Assembly (NCBI GenBank): GCA_963920765.1
Contig: OY987242.1
Coordinates: 39,173,264 to 39,237,263, forward strand
DNA: 64,000 nucleotides
From: Ulota crispa
Lineage: Eukaryota; Streptophyta; Bryopsida; Orthotrichales; Orthotrichaceae
Direction of reading: 5' to 3'
Shown here: one piece after another, positions 1 to 11,987 of the stretch
Layout of the letters: every line of letters begins with the position of its first letter
How positions within the stretch are numbered: position 1 is the stretch's first letter
Program-made: the position numbers and the translations under genes
Notes under the pieces: model-generated
Told to the model about the DNA's origin: nothing
The model's input: the letters and a program-made list of their open reading frames with translations, nothing else
Database searches by the model: none

Positions 1-2776
1 GAACTCACCATTAGAGTAGCTAATAGTTCCTAGAAGTTGACAAGCAGTTACCGGGCTAACAATATAGTTTTCTGGCTTAACGAACATCCTCATTGGATTG
101 GTTTCACGGCCGGTCCGAAACAGAAGTGTGACATTCTCGAAACCGTGTATGAGCTCCGCATCCCTTCTGTAGGACTCAAACCAACGACACACCATGGTTA
201 GACACCCCGTCTCAGTAAAAAGGAGAATTGCCAGCATTGACAATCTTAATATTTTTCATATAGCCATGATATGGCTTCATAAATGGGTAATCAAAGCTGG
301 TGGAGTCTAATCGAAGGAACTCCGCCAAATGATATATCGAGCACAGCACTTTGCAAAAAACAATGCTCGAAAAAAAAAAACCCATGTAGCACAGAGCTAC
401 ATGACATACGAATGTTCGTCGTACGTATCTGATGTGACAAACCATATCATTGACAGTAAGCTGGTAGATTGTGATGATATGCGATCTTACACAGAGAGCT
501 TCCAAAAACTCCAACAAGTGCCTTCCTCTCCTTCAATATCTTGTGATTCATAACCGTGCTTTTGCGCCCATTTCTTCACCTACTCGGTGATGGTTAGTAA
601 AAAACGTCACAAACCTTAAATGATCTGTGCCAGTATTTAAGCATTTCTTGTGTGCAATAAGAATTTGCATACCATGTGCCAGATGCCATTTATATGAAAC
701 TTGTTTCAATCATCCCATGCGAACTAATTTTCATGATTAAGCAGCTTTCAGTCCTTTTTCATATGAATGTCGAAGTCGCAAAGGCTTCCATACTGCAGTC
801 AAGCAAGTTGCAAACGAATGATAAAGAACGAAGAACTTACTACGCTCACGAAGGGAACAAAGATCTCGTTGGTAAAATACGAGAAGCGTAAGCTGCCGTC
901 CAAGATGAGGTCGAAGCTGATGCCTTCCGATAATCTATGAGACAATATCATTTGTTCACCGTACTTGATATTTATCAAAGGCACCTCATAAAATCTGCAA
1001 CATATTAATCATAGCATCATATACGCTTGATCCAAAGTGAGATGCTATCAGGACTTTCAGTAAGCTACAAGCTCATAGTCATAGGATTATCCCGAGCATT
1101 CATAACTCAGATACATCAAATCGGAGAAATATACAATTTTGCAAACTAGAATTGAATCCAGTAAAGATACCTACGCAAACTTCAGATTTGACGTGTCAAG
1201 GACCTTTAGTACCCAAACCTAGGATAACGTCAGACTTGTGATGAAGGAAAAGTTCTGCTTAGAACTAACATAGCTCAGGAAATACAATCCTGTAAGCTGT
1301 ACGTCGATTAAAGTTCATAGATTAACCTTAACTGAGTATCTTGGATTGTAAACATACCCCTTATCAATAAGCAGTGGTACCCATGGTAGATTCCTGCCCA
1401 ATCGCCTTAACGGGTAACCAAAGACGATGTATCCAGCGTTGTAGCCTCGGGTTTTGGCCAAGCATAAAAGGACACTATTCTCAGCCCTGTTTTTATCGAA
1501 CAACTGCCTGGAAAAGGAAAGAGGGTGGCCATTCAAACCCAGAACACCGTCACTTCCCAACTTCTCTTCGTATGTTATTCTTTTTCCCGACGCTTTTGCC
1601 CGTCGTTTATACACGCACCTGCTTGCAAGACAACACTGCTATGTTAGTGCTACATAGAAATCAGATCAGGGCAACTACAAAACACCCTCCAATGAAATAT
1701 CGAAGTTTTGCACGAGAAAAGGCTGTTAGCGCTGAGAATGAATCGTGCGATACCCAAATGCCATCTTCATTAGTCTGTAATTTGTGTCATTAACAGATAC
1801 ACTGTTATTGCAGAGAACAACGTTGGCCCTTATTAGGATTCCCTCGATCTTCTCGTTCTTTCCATATGAGACTTTGAAGTGGCAAAGATTCTTTTTACAG
1901 GAAGATGGTTCATTATCTCTCTCGTACACCTGTTCACACAACCGCTTATTACACCATGTCTCATCGGCTGGGACATGCAGCCCATGGGGGCCCTGCGCAT
2001 ATTTCAAGCCCCAAGTTCTGAGGTCAGACAGAGCATTGTACAGAACATTCAATCTCGCCTCTACTGACATGGATAGAGATTCAGTTAGATTACTACAAAA
2101 TTCGACAACACAACAAAGGTTAATATGCCGTTTTCCTGCTCGAATCGACAAATGTTTCTTTCATTAAAGATCCCGGAAAATCCATGCAGAGAGAATCGGA
2201 CTGTGGACTATATCAACGTCAGAGAGCAAGTAGACGAATGAGCAAACGACCAAATTTCAGAAAGGATTATCGACTCACAGCCAATTGAGATGGTTTTAAT
2301 TTCTCGATCCACGTCGCCCACGTCGTTCTCTTGTCCTCGGGTCTCCACTTGCAATTTATCCAAATCAACTGGCCTCTAAAATCGAGATCCAGATAAAAAG
2401 ATACATTAGCTACATTCAAGCTCACAAAAAGAAGTGACTGTTCAGATAAATGTCTTTTAACCTTCCATGCATTTCTGTAGGGGTTCCATGGGGGTAATGG
2501 CACAAGTGGCTCAGGCAAGTCGGCTGGATGCACCAAAAGCCGTCGAGTTATATTAGCAGTTATTGAGAGTTGACTTCCTAATGTTGTTGAATAATCATCC
2601 AGTTCATACTCCCTGGTGAACACAGGAAGCAGAACATATGGTTCTCGAAGACGACTTGTCCGCAATTTCAGAACTCGAAGCAACGGTAATAAAGCTATGG
2701 AGAGGGCGATCACCAGGACCAGAATAATCCAATGCCCTAGAATTCGTGTTGACCAGTTCCGGTGCAGAAAACCTGG
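1..2776 (-). CDS. Unrecognised single-pass membrane protein, 3' part, runs off left edge
   Basis: Five exons can be joined on the minus strand: about 2279-2776, 1754-2092, 1358-1618, 841-994 and 210 down to the window edge. Exons two to five join with matching phase (2, 2, 2, 0) at GT-AG borders, which is strong support for a real gene. The first exon starts after a CAG acceptor, so the true start codon lies upstream, beyond 2776. It opens with a hydrophobic segment of about 20 residues (IILVLVIALSIALLPLL) followed by a basic stretch, as in a type II membrane protein, then a Pro/Trp-rich and Cys-containing lumenal or extracellular part with possible N-glycosylation sites. The donor of the first exon is uncertain: a strong GTGAGT at 2273-2278 gives the wrong phase for the next exon, while weaker donors near 2348 give the right one. 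I do not recognise the family. The C-terminus is outside the window. Confidence 0.55.
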
Positions 2777-5327
2777 CTGCAAGCACCAACACTTGATATC
2801 TTCATTCCAAAAAATTACTAAAACCTCAGCCTTTGAACTTATGAACTATGATCTAACATGGCATTGTGTTTCAGTCAACACAAAGAGAAGATCAACAGAG
2901 CAGTTATGTATGTTGCCGGAAAAACTTATCGTTCTGCACACCTAAGCAACGAAACCCAAATGGGATAGAGTAGACAGGATTGTCTGCCCCAACATTCTTA
3001 CATGAAGGTACAAAACATTTCGAGCTGATACACGAATCCATCAGTATTTTTGAGAGATCGAATTACTGTTCTACCAGAAACTCAAGCTGTTATTGTACAG
3101 GTTCAAGAGCAAGATGCTTCCATTCTCACGTGAATTTGAGGCTCTACATGCGCATCTAAATTCTTGGTCATAAGCCACAGGTCTTGAGAGCAATCTGACC
3201 ATGAACTTCAACGAGGAAGATTATGTTCTCCCAACTCTTAAATGAAAAATTATTAGGTCAGAAACCTAAATTATGGAACCCCCTCATTCACACTAAAATT
3301 CACATCCTTTCAAACTCTAATCAGATCAAGAGCAATACATGACAGATACAGTTATATTTGGATGCAAAAATGCGGAGCTAACACCTAACCTTCCGCATTG
3401 CTATACGTGGGAATAATCTACAATAGTCCCATGATGAAGTGCGAATTTGACAGAACGGAGAACTTGCCAGTACACGCCGTGGAGAGGTTCGCGCAAGCTT
3501 CCAAGGGCTTGAATTCATTCCCCCTCTCGTCTCACCATCCCAAACATCATGAACCTCGAAATAAACTGCAGACTGTCCACGCTTTCATTATAAGTGTAAG
3601 AAGCTGCGCATACCTTCTCGAACATAAGGTCCTCACACTGAATTTTTGAGCAAGAAGAACACCTTGCTCATGTAGAATGCAGCACCATATCATGACCCCC
3701 CTAACATGGGCATGGTGGCGCTCAAGGCGTAATTTGCGTTCCGAAATTCGTCCCATTTGCGAATAGAAGAGGTGACTGTTTTCTGATGTGGAGGGTTGGA
3801 AGGACGCATTCAGTGAACTGCAGAGGGGAGGGAAACGTGTCTCCAAATAATGGTTTTCCAGAACTGCCACGGTTGAATTTTTTTTGCTTGGATACGAGTG
3901 GAGGTCTGAAAGGGAAAAAACAACCTGCATGATAGCCTAACTGCTTTTCAAATTCTTTTAGCATTTGACAATAAGTTATTCCAAGAGAACAACCCCCGAA
4001 AAATATCCACCTCTGAAATTAAACAGCAGATATGACACCGGCCACGCACGAGGTCCTCTTTAATTTGATGCCCTGCCACTCTCATATCTCTAAACTATAG
4101 AGGCTTCACATTTCAAACTAAAAGTCAAGCAACAAAAAAATCAGCATACTGAGGGATTCCGAACCGTAATTGTGGAAGCAATTTCATATTTCGAACCGGT
4201 ACTCCACCGTCCGTACACGCGACAACTCCTGAGGAGCTGCTACCGATTCTCCATGCATCAAATTGAAAATCGTCCCTCCAAGATGCCGGTCACCACTTGA
4301 AACAGCTCCATCTCTTCTTACATGTCAGAAACGAAATATTGAATAGTTCATAAATCCCTAAATGACGATCGCCTTCCTCCCAAAGGTAAAACCGCTTCAA
4401 TACCTGCATTATAAAAAACACATTATGCAACTACAAACTGAATTTAAAATGGCGAGAGATGGAAAATTATACAAAAAAAATATAATAACAAAAGGGCGAG
4501 AAGAAAAAAAGACATTTATAAAAAATAAAACCTCCAGCTCGTAACACTTGTTTACAGCATTGACTTCAAACACAACTATGCGATCCTAATAAATTCAAAA
4601 CTCTTCACAATCAAGACAGCACAAAACTTGAAACTCTCAAAAACTACACAAACTGAAACAGGCTTCAACCAAAATAAATTAAATTGCGATAAATCAGCAG
4701 TAAAGAATCGCAGTTTTTATAGAAACAAATGCTCTAATCCTCTTCTTGCAAAGGAAAAATCCAAATGATGCACCGAAAACTGCAGCATCGTCACAAAACA
4801 ACGACGCGAAACTGCACAAAGCCGCAAACTAAACAATCTGACGCCGATTTTAACCGGAAAACATTTGAAATAAAGAGGGAAAAATGATTTATAAGTAAAT
4901 AAACCTGAATCTTCCATCGTAAAGTCCGACAAAAGCCGAGTGATTACATCAAAAAATGCAGCATCCTCGCAAATGATTATGGAAGCCTTCAGCTCCAAGA
5001 ACAGAGCAGCCTGAACAGAGCAGCCGATTGCAAAGTCCGACGGATGAACGTGGAACGATGAGTTTTTTTGAATTTATGTATCTTAGCATCCATCTACAAG
5101 ATGAATGCCATCTAAAGTTTTCTGATGGAAGCATCTAGAATTCAAATTTCTGGATGAATATCGTGCAGGAAATTTGAGTAAACCAATAAAATTCCATGAA
5201 CTACGCCTTGTCGTTTGGATGACTGTGTCTAACTTATGGATGTAATAAATTATGGATGATGATGCCTATATTATATCAAAGAATGGTGTGTCTTGGTTTG
5301 ATGAATCCATTTTTAGCTCTCTTTCCA
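2777..5327. other. Upstream/intergenic region of the left-edge gene
   Basis: I find no exon here that I can support. The 5' exon or exons of the minus-strand membrane-protein gene probably lie in this stretch, since its first recognisable exon begins at a splice acceptor. Short open frames at 3398-3964 and 4717-5134 have no coding look and no matching splice borders. The right part becomes A/T-rich and grades into the GGATG-rich repeats. Confidence 0.4.
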
Positions 5328-5453
5328 CCTAAAAATAGAGTAGAGCAAGAGTTTAACCAAAGCAAAAAAATTAAAATGAGAGTAGAGTATGAGTTTAACA
5401 AAAGTAGGAAAAATAAAAATAGAGTACAATACAAGTTTAACCAAAGTGACTTT
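5328..5453. repeat. 42-bp tandem repeat, three copies
   Basis: The segment GTTTAAC recurs at 5351, 5393 and 5435, a period of 42 bases, inside A-rich copies that also share AGAGTA and an AAAGT/AAAGC tail. Because 42 is divisible by three, one frame stays open across it, but that is a by-product of the repeat. Confidence 0.8.
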
Positions 5454-5460
5454 TTGGCAT

Positions 5461-5820
5461 AAGTAGATGATGGATGCCAATTGGATTGACTTATGCTAAA
5501 TGGATGCTAAATGGATGGATGCTAAATCAAAAGTAAATGATGAATGCCAATTGGATTGACCTATGCTAAATGCATGCTAAATGGATGGATGCTAAATAGA
5601 TGGATGCTAATGGATGGATGCTAAATGAATGAATGCTAAGTGGATGCTAAGTGGATGCTTAGTGGATGCTTAGTGGATGCTTAGTGGATGCTAAGTGAAT
5701 GCTAAATGGGTGCTTAGTGGATGCTAAATGGATGCTAAGTGAATGCTCAGTGGATGCTTAATGGATGTTAAATGGATGCTTAGTGGATGCTAAGTGGATG
5801 CTTAGTGGATGCTAAATGGA
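5461..5820. repeat. Minisatellite of 11-bp GTGGATGCTTA units with a 70-bp duplication at its left end
   Basis: From about 5640 to 5816 the sequence is an almost unbroken ladder of 11-base units, mostly GTGGATGCTTA or GTGGATGCTAA with ATGGATGCTAA variants. To the left, less regular TGGATGCTAAA units occur, and a stretch of about 67 bases starting at 5461 is repeated at 5531 with few changes. The tract ends about 160 bases before the start codon of the next gene. Confidence 0.9.
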
Positions 5821-5975
5821 TTTCTTTATATATGAGTTTGTAAATGGACTTTTCTTATATTTCATTTAGCTTTGCTAAATAGATTTACAAATTCATTTCT
5901 ATAGAAGAACATTCAGCATTCATTTGGATGGTTGATGAATGAAAAGAATCAGATGATTTCAATTGACATCCATAT

Positions 5976-8251
5976 ATGCGAGTGAACGGGGCAACTGTCT
6001 CCCTTGAGAAGCACTTTGGTGAAGCTGGAGCTTCAGTTGGCTATGGATCCATCCAGCCAGCTTCGAGGCTGCAAATTTGCATTTTCGTTGCGGCTATGGC
6101 TGTGAGGCCGATGTCCATTAATTTACATGTTGAACAAGATATTTTCTGGAGTTTTGGCGGCCGAATTGCTGGTTCTAAGGTATATTTAGGGTTTCTGAGT
6201 TTTCGGAAAGGTATTGAATCCTATACTTTATTGAATCGGATACTTTATTTGAGTTATTTCGATTTGTCAACGTTGGAGCCGTCTTTTTTTAGTTTGAATT
6301 GAGCTTGATATTTTGGTTTATCACAGCTTCCATTGACACTACAGATTTAAATACCGCATTGCTTGCCTTTGTATTGTACTTTACAGGGAAATGTTATAGA
6401 GCAAGTCCGTTTTTTGAGGAGGACAGAATGCTGATGTCAAAGCTGATGCGAGGCCGCCTGTCGTCATCATTTCAAACCTTACGCAGCAATGTTTCATCTT
6501 CCGGTTGTTTCATCAAAGGTATAGTTATGAATCTTCAGTTCCAAGGATTTTAAAAGCGAACTAAACTGGTATATTATGCATGGACCGTTAATCAGTTCTG
6601 AGGATACTTGACACTCGTATGCTGAAATTCTTTCTCTAAATTCTCTATCATCTTAGTGGCTGAGTTTCGAAGTGCAACAGTGGAATGGATCATTTGTAGC
6701 ATAATCAGGATCACAAGAAGTTTGCAATTCAGTGTATATATGGATTGGTCCCTTCAGAAGGTGCTTTATAGGCAGACCTTCAACATTATCCCTGTCATTG
6801 CCACATGATGCAGGGCAATTGGAAAGAGGAGTGTTGGGAGAAAGTCATAACCGGCTCGCCGCTTAGGCTTTTCGCAAATTCTTATTTTTTGTTAACTTTC
6901 AAGGATTCAGCAGGCCATGATATACATTGAATAGAATAAAGTACTAGCTCAAAATTCTCTTCTTCTTCTTGTCACAATTGTGTACGCATGGTTTTTATTA
7001 ATATTTTGGAGCTCTTAGAAGAGATACAGCTGTTTTTGAAGTCAAACCTTCACTATTTGCGTCCAATAGTGATTCAATAATTAATATCTGGTGAGTGTTT
7101 TGAGGATTTTGAAACATTGGAGATTCGTAACATTTCTTGTAAATGAACCTACAGAACATGCGGGTGATCCGTTGAAAGGGACGCAAAGAGGCTACTGTAT
7201 ATACCGGCTATTTGGCTCAACTAGCATGCACGAAAGTACCACCTCAACTACATTGAAACATTTGCAACCAGTTTTTCAAATAGGCAGTAAGTGAAGTGGA
7301 TCACTGTTTCTTTCCAGGTCCTTCAGAAGTCCTGGATGTCATGCAGAAAACTCTAACTGTTTCCAACAGCATTGGCTCTAAATGTGAATCTCTTAGTATC
7401 TCATGCCCCTGTGGTGAATCTTGTCTAGCAGGTAGGAAGTACCAAGTGCAAAACATCGTGGGATTGACATTTGCTACAAGCTGTTTGGCTACCCGGAATG
7501 GACATGCAAAGGTTATCATGTGTGAATAAGGTAAGATTTATGTCCACTTTGTTTTTTGTAGAGTTTTACAGTACTGGTTCTGTCAATCTGACATAGTGGA
7601 GAGAACTCAAATTATGGACATGACTTGCTCCTCTTGTTAGAATATCAAATCAAATGGAATTCCTTTGTGGTTACTTTGTTTGTTTACCACTTTTTTGTTT
7701 TCGTTGTTTGGCTTTTCTTTTATCCTCTTGTTCATTAGGCTTATGTTTCTTGTGGGCCTTTTGCAGTTCAAGTGGGAAAAGCGATTCCAACAGTGCAGCA
7801 AATTGTGATTAAAGTCGAGGAGAAGAAGGATTCTAGGGTTGTACTTGCACTGAAGTTTCTGATGATGCATGCATTGGTCTTTTTGACTGTGGTCACAGGA
7901 TATCATTTCCTTTATTCCCTTGCAATAACCGTGGCTCTGCTCCTATGGAGCACAAAGCCGAAGGCGAACTCCATATATGACTGGGTTGAAAAGGTTGGTC
8001 GCGTTCCCATATTACAAGTTATAAGCTCATCAATCCTTTTATATACTTACATTGTTTAGCAATGTGTATTACTTACCAGTATGTAAATCTCAAAATGAGC
8101 ATTTGTTTAAGATGTGCTGCTTGTCTGGTTTCATTTTTTAGCTCACAACGCATGTGTCCATTGTATTTTGCAGAGAAGATTGCAAGAAGCCATCGAGAAG
8201 CAGACGATTGAAAAACTTGGACTCAATGTTGGTCTCCTCTCCTTCCCTTAA
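5976..8251 (+). CDS. Unrecognised membrane protein, five exons, about 261 residues
   Basis: Exons 5976-6210, 6387-6518, 7318-7431, 7767-7993 and 8174-8251 join in one frame, with phases agreeing at all four introns; all four introns are GT-AG. The predicted product has an N-terminal part without clear domains, a Cys-containing segment (SISCPCGESCLA, in exon 3), then one long or two short hydrophobic segments in exon 4 (LMMHALVFLTVVTGYHFLYS followed by LAITVALLLW), and a charged C-terminal tail (RRLQEAIEKQTIEKLGL) before the TAA. It is probably a small protein with two membrane passes near the C-terminus. The ATG at 5976 is the first usable one in frame, but a more upstream start cannot be excluded. 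I do not recognise the family. The 11-bp minisatellite lies just upstream and may sit in the promoter. Confidence 0.6.
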
Positions 8252-9563
8252 CAACTCTTTTTAAACATTTGTGCCTTTGAGAGTTCTCTTTCAGGGTTCG
8301 TCCCATGTCCCATATAGAATAGCAAAATGTTGACAGTTTACACTCTGAGACAAACCCTGTTGTTGTACGCATAGTGTCGAGGTTTCATTATTTACTTAGT
8401 ATAAGCTTCTCTTTGAAATTTAGAGTAACAACGCAGTATGATAAATGGAGCCAAGTTTAGAGCGGTTGTTCATAATTTTGTAGCGAGAAGTTGATTTTTG
8501 TTTGCACTTGGTTTTCAAATGTGGAATTGAGGGGCGTTGTGGCTGTGGCAGTTCAACCTCAAAGCAACTGTGATGCACGTAGAAGTTCGTGACTACACAC
8601 TTTTCTGTCTGGCTCAAGTGACGTCCATGACACAGACAGCGACTTTGGTGGGGTTTCTGGGCGGGTGGTGTGTGCTCTATTCCTCGTCATCCACCATTAC
8701 AGCGCTTGGTTTGCGGTCGCTTCTTCCTACTACTCCTCTTGCTTTTAAAAAATTCCTCAACAGAATTGACACGGATTTGTTAACAGAGCATTCTGTTTTG
8801 GAAAAATGATAATTCAACAGCACTAGTAGTAAATTGGGCATTTTTTAATGTGATTCAACTTGGTAGAGCTTTGTACATAGACATTCCTGAAGGAGACTCG
8901 GTTGTATAACTTCTTGGAAAGTACGTGACCAAGGTTTATGGTACCATTCAGTAGCTTGTCATCCTCATTCGCATCATGAATCATTGATGGGCATCACTTT
9001 CTACTGTAACTGGTTTCTTTTTGGTTGAAGAGTTTAGCGTACAAAGTAGGGTTCATAATCATTTCAATTTTTACAAAATTAAGGGGTTCAGTAGATGCTC
9101 TCAAATATGTGGTTGAGGCCCAACGCCGAAAATAATCCATTGTAGTGATGGAATTCACGAAATAGGTGAAAACCACGGGCATTGGTCCCTACATTACTGG
9201 CATTTGGGCACTTGGATAATGACCTACTTTTATTGTATCCTTGTGCAGGGGCACTATCAGATTGTTCATCTTTTGTATGAGAATGTTTTTTTCACAGTAC
9301 TATGGAATGTCATACCTAGAGGAGTACCAGATATTTAAATTATAATAAACACCAATGTCTAGCTCTAAGTAAAATGTCAACACCAAATTAAACCTCTGAA
9401 AACAAGACTTGCAAGGTCAGATTTACTTACAGATGCAAACAAAATGACGTATGTCTTAATAACCTACCAATGTTTTTCATGCTAACTTAACACTTGAGTT
9501 ATCTTCTTCCTAAATGAGCTTATAGTTGTAGGTTTATGATACTCTAGCCAATAAGCCTTTAGC
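8252..9563. other. Intergenic, probable 3' UTR then no gene seen
   Basis: T-rich sequence follows the stop codon at 8251. An open frame at 8537-8809 has no splice context and no recognisable content. Nothing else is supported here. Confidence 0.4.
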
Positions 9564-10332
9564 TTAACCCTTGAGCGCCCCAGCGACGAGATTCTGGTCG
9601 CTCCAAATTTTAAAGCCTTGTTTTGAGGCACTGGATCTAACTTTTTGGTCTTGTTATAAACTACAATTATGAAGATATTCAAGTTTTCCATGTCAATGAA
9701 GTAATGGCAAGGAAAGCCAAATTGTTGTATAAGCATTGTAAGATATTTGATTTGGTGAAACATCGTATGGGGCAACGGGGGTGATTTAGCAAGCAACTTT
9801 TTACATGCTGCAATCAATCAATATCCCATGCAAGCTTCCTTGTGTAAGCTTTGTGGTAGCGGGAAAGTTGTTAGCAAGGGTTCAAGCATGTTCTAAACCC
9901 ATATTATGGCAGCTGTCATTGATTGTGCTGGTCATTGTTTTCCATGTATTAGCAATTTGAAGCCCTAGAACTTGACATAAAAAGAAGTGCAATCTTCAAT
10001 AATTTACAAGTGTGTGTAGTCACATATGATCTTGCTGCTCACAAAATTTGAGATGAATCCAGGGCTTATAGAATTTTGTAAAAATCATCAAATAGCAGCT
10101 ACCTACCAAAAATGAAATTTTGTCATCACATGTTTGATCAAATGTTATAATCTCCCATCTCTTGTGCTGAATTGTTCCCAAAATTTGCAAGCCATTTTCT
10201 AAATAGGTGTTCCACTATTTTCAATGGTCATTTTTTGTGAATCATCTGATTGACTGAGATATTATGCATCAAAATTGTCAGTCTCCAAAAACCCTGATTT
10301 TGGTTGATACGGCCTGGGCGCTCAGGAGTTAA
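9564..10332. mobile_element. Non-autonomous element with TTAA-CCCTTGAGCGCCC ends (piggyBac-like)
   Basis: The left end reads TTAA then CCCTTGAGCGCCC (TTAA at 9564-9567) and the right end is GGGCGCTCAGGAG then TTAA (10329-10332), so the two ends are inverted repeats and both abut TTAA. The inside (about 761 bases) has no transposase frame. Its right half, from about 9985, is shared with 18086-18420. Confidence 0.6.
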
Positions 10333-11324
10333 GTGCTTTTGAATTAGGTGGTGGAATTGTATGTGAGCCACATGTGAGAACATGGAACTAGATTCTGGAA
10401 CCAATTTGTTGGAATTGTATGAAAAAACTCAAAGTGCGGACAAGATCAGTTACACGTGAAATCTAAATGCAATAAATACATGGCGTGACAATTGATACTA
10501 GAAAGGGGAACAAGATCTGAGAATGATTTGTAAAAACAAGATGAAAGAATTTGATGCAATATTCAAATGAGAAAGAAATAGGTTGGAAGATTGTTTGAAT
10601 TAAGAAATGGATAGAAAATTAACCCATAGAGGACCAGGCATTTAACTATTGACTATAAACCCATAAATTTGCATATAGTGGAACTCCTCTAAATTAATAT
10701 TCTTAAAACTAATATCTCACTTTTCCAACACTACGCATCTCACTATAAACTTCACAAACCACTGTACCCACCCAGCTCTGAACATATTAGGTACACAAAA
10801 CTTGATATTGCACATGCACAAGTTTTGATATTTACATCCATCCATATGACAATGTTAGATTCTTGTCTTGGAAGTGATTTTTTCCATGAATTCTATAATA
10901 AGCTTGCAATGAAAGCACATTCTTATACAATAGGGGCTTCTTGGGAAAGACAAAGCTTGCTTGAAGTGTCTTTGTTGTAAGGCAAAAAAATGAAGTTCTC
11001 TTGTACAAATTTGCTAATTTTCAAAAAATTGGATTTTTTTGGAACTTAGTGAGGTACAAAGAGTGCAAGCATGGGTTCTCTCTGTTGTGTGGGAAAATAA
11101 GGAAAGCAATTAAAAAAGCAACTTGTTGAGTATTCTAGATTTTTCCTTAAAAAAAGGAAAAAAATATTTGGCTAAGAACCATATGAAGCTTTGGAGGTGA
11201 AAATTCTTATACCATGGAAAGAAATTTGTTTGCTTTCATGCACGTTTACAAAATTGCAAATTTGTTGTTGAGAAATAAGTAGGCAATAATAAACTAGTTC
11301 CTTATTATATGTACACTAGATTAC
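10333..11324. other. AT-rich intergenic stretch, nothing recognised
   Basis: No open frame of note, no terminal inverted repeats and no tandem repeat that I can see. Confidence 0.4.
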
Positions 11325-11640
11325 GTACGTGTTGTACCAACGGAGGCAACAAGAATATCCTTGCAATAAACCATTTGTTGCAATTATAGCAATCTTATCC
11401 CCGTGCCCCCATCCCTATGCCCCCCTATCCTCAAGCCCCATATCCCCGAGCCCCCCTATTCCAATGCCCCCTATCCCCGTGCCCCCCTATCCATGTGCCT
11501 CCTTTTGGCCGAGAGAAAGTTGTGGAGTAACTATCAGTGATGATGCAATTGCTAGTGACTTGTTGTTAACGTTTGGTGAAGCGGATAAAAGAGTGTTGTG
11601 GTGTAACTTGCATTGAGTGGTGTAACTTGCAATGATTTGT
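11325..11640 (+). repeat. C-rich minisatellite repeat (CCCCCTATCCCCGTG-type) with conserved flanks
   Basis: About seven units of 14-15 bases of the form CCCCCTATCCCCGTG occur between 11398 and 11504. The flanks, TTGTACCAAC on the left and GTTGTG...GATGCAATTGC on the right, recur in opposite orientation around the G-rich tract at 46780-46980, so this is a dispersed repeat family. The tract is read through by one open frame (11329-11616) that is Pro/Ser rich; both copies encode DAIA(S/N)DLLL just after the tract. Confidence 0.7.
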
Positions 11641-11656
11641 CATACTTTGTTGTTAC

Positions 11657-11872
11657 TGTTAAGATAAGTATTCTATTATTACGCTCTCCACTATAGTTAG
11701 CTAGAGTTTACTTTAGTAAAGGAATCCCATGCACCAATAGAAGAGAAGGACCTTTACTTTATATCCTCTCTCCTTAGTATATATGTGGAAACCTACTTGG
11801 AATAAGAGGACTTCTAAACTTCCTCCTTCACATATATCTTTTGTGTCCTTGTTGTGTTTTCTATTTCCAACA
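11657..11872 (+). repeat. 5' LTR of the copia element
   Basis: It begins TGTTAAGATAAG, ends TTTCCAACA, and matches 15928-16143 along its whole length. The A/T-rich stretch TAGTATATATGTGG in its second half could serve as a TATA region. Confidence 0.93.
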
Positions 11873-11890
11873 TGTTATCAACACAAAGCT
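11873..11890 (+). promoter_or_regulatory. Primer-binding-site-like sequence of the copia element
   Basis: TGTTATCAACAC directly follows the 5' LTR. Plant copia elements commonly carry a similar TATCA-containing site matching initiator tRNA-Met here. The match is by position and resemblance only. Confidence 0.45.
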
Positions 11891-11987
11891 CTAACCACCT
11901 AGTTTAACGTGTTATCCAACACATTATTAGCACGCTCTTCTGCTTTAATCTCTTTGAGGGAATTTATTTGTACTATTCTTCATCTCT

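Noticed and set aside
3547..3964. Minus-strand open frames and a possible exon ending GGS-stop
   Set aside because: The acceptor is plausible but nothing joins it in phase to the neighbouring exons.
5256..5462. Open frame rich in FNQSKK-like repeats
   Set aside because: It follows from the 42-bp tandem repeat being divisible by three; no gene context.
5640..5816. CRISPR-like regular repeat
   Set aside because: Units are 11 bases without spacers; it is a minisatellite in a eukaryotic genome.
8537..8809. Plus-strand frame downstream of the five-exon gene
   Set aside because: The upstream gene already ends at 8251, and no splice sites connect this frame.
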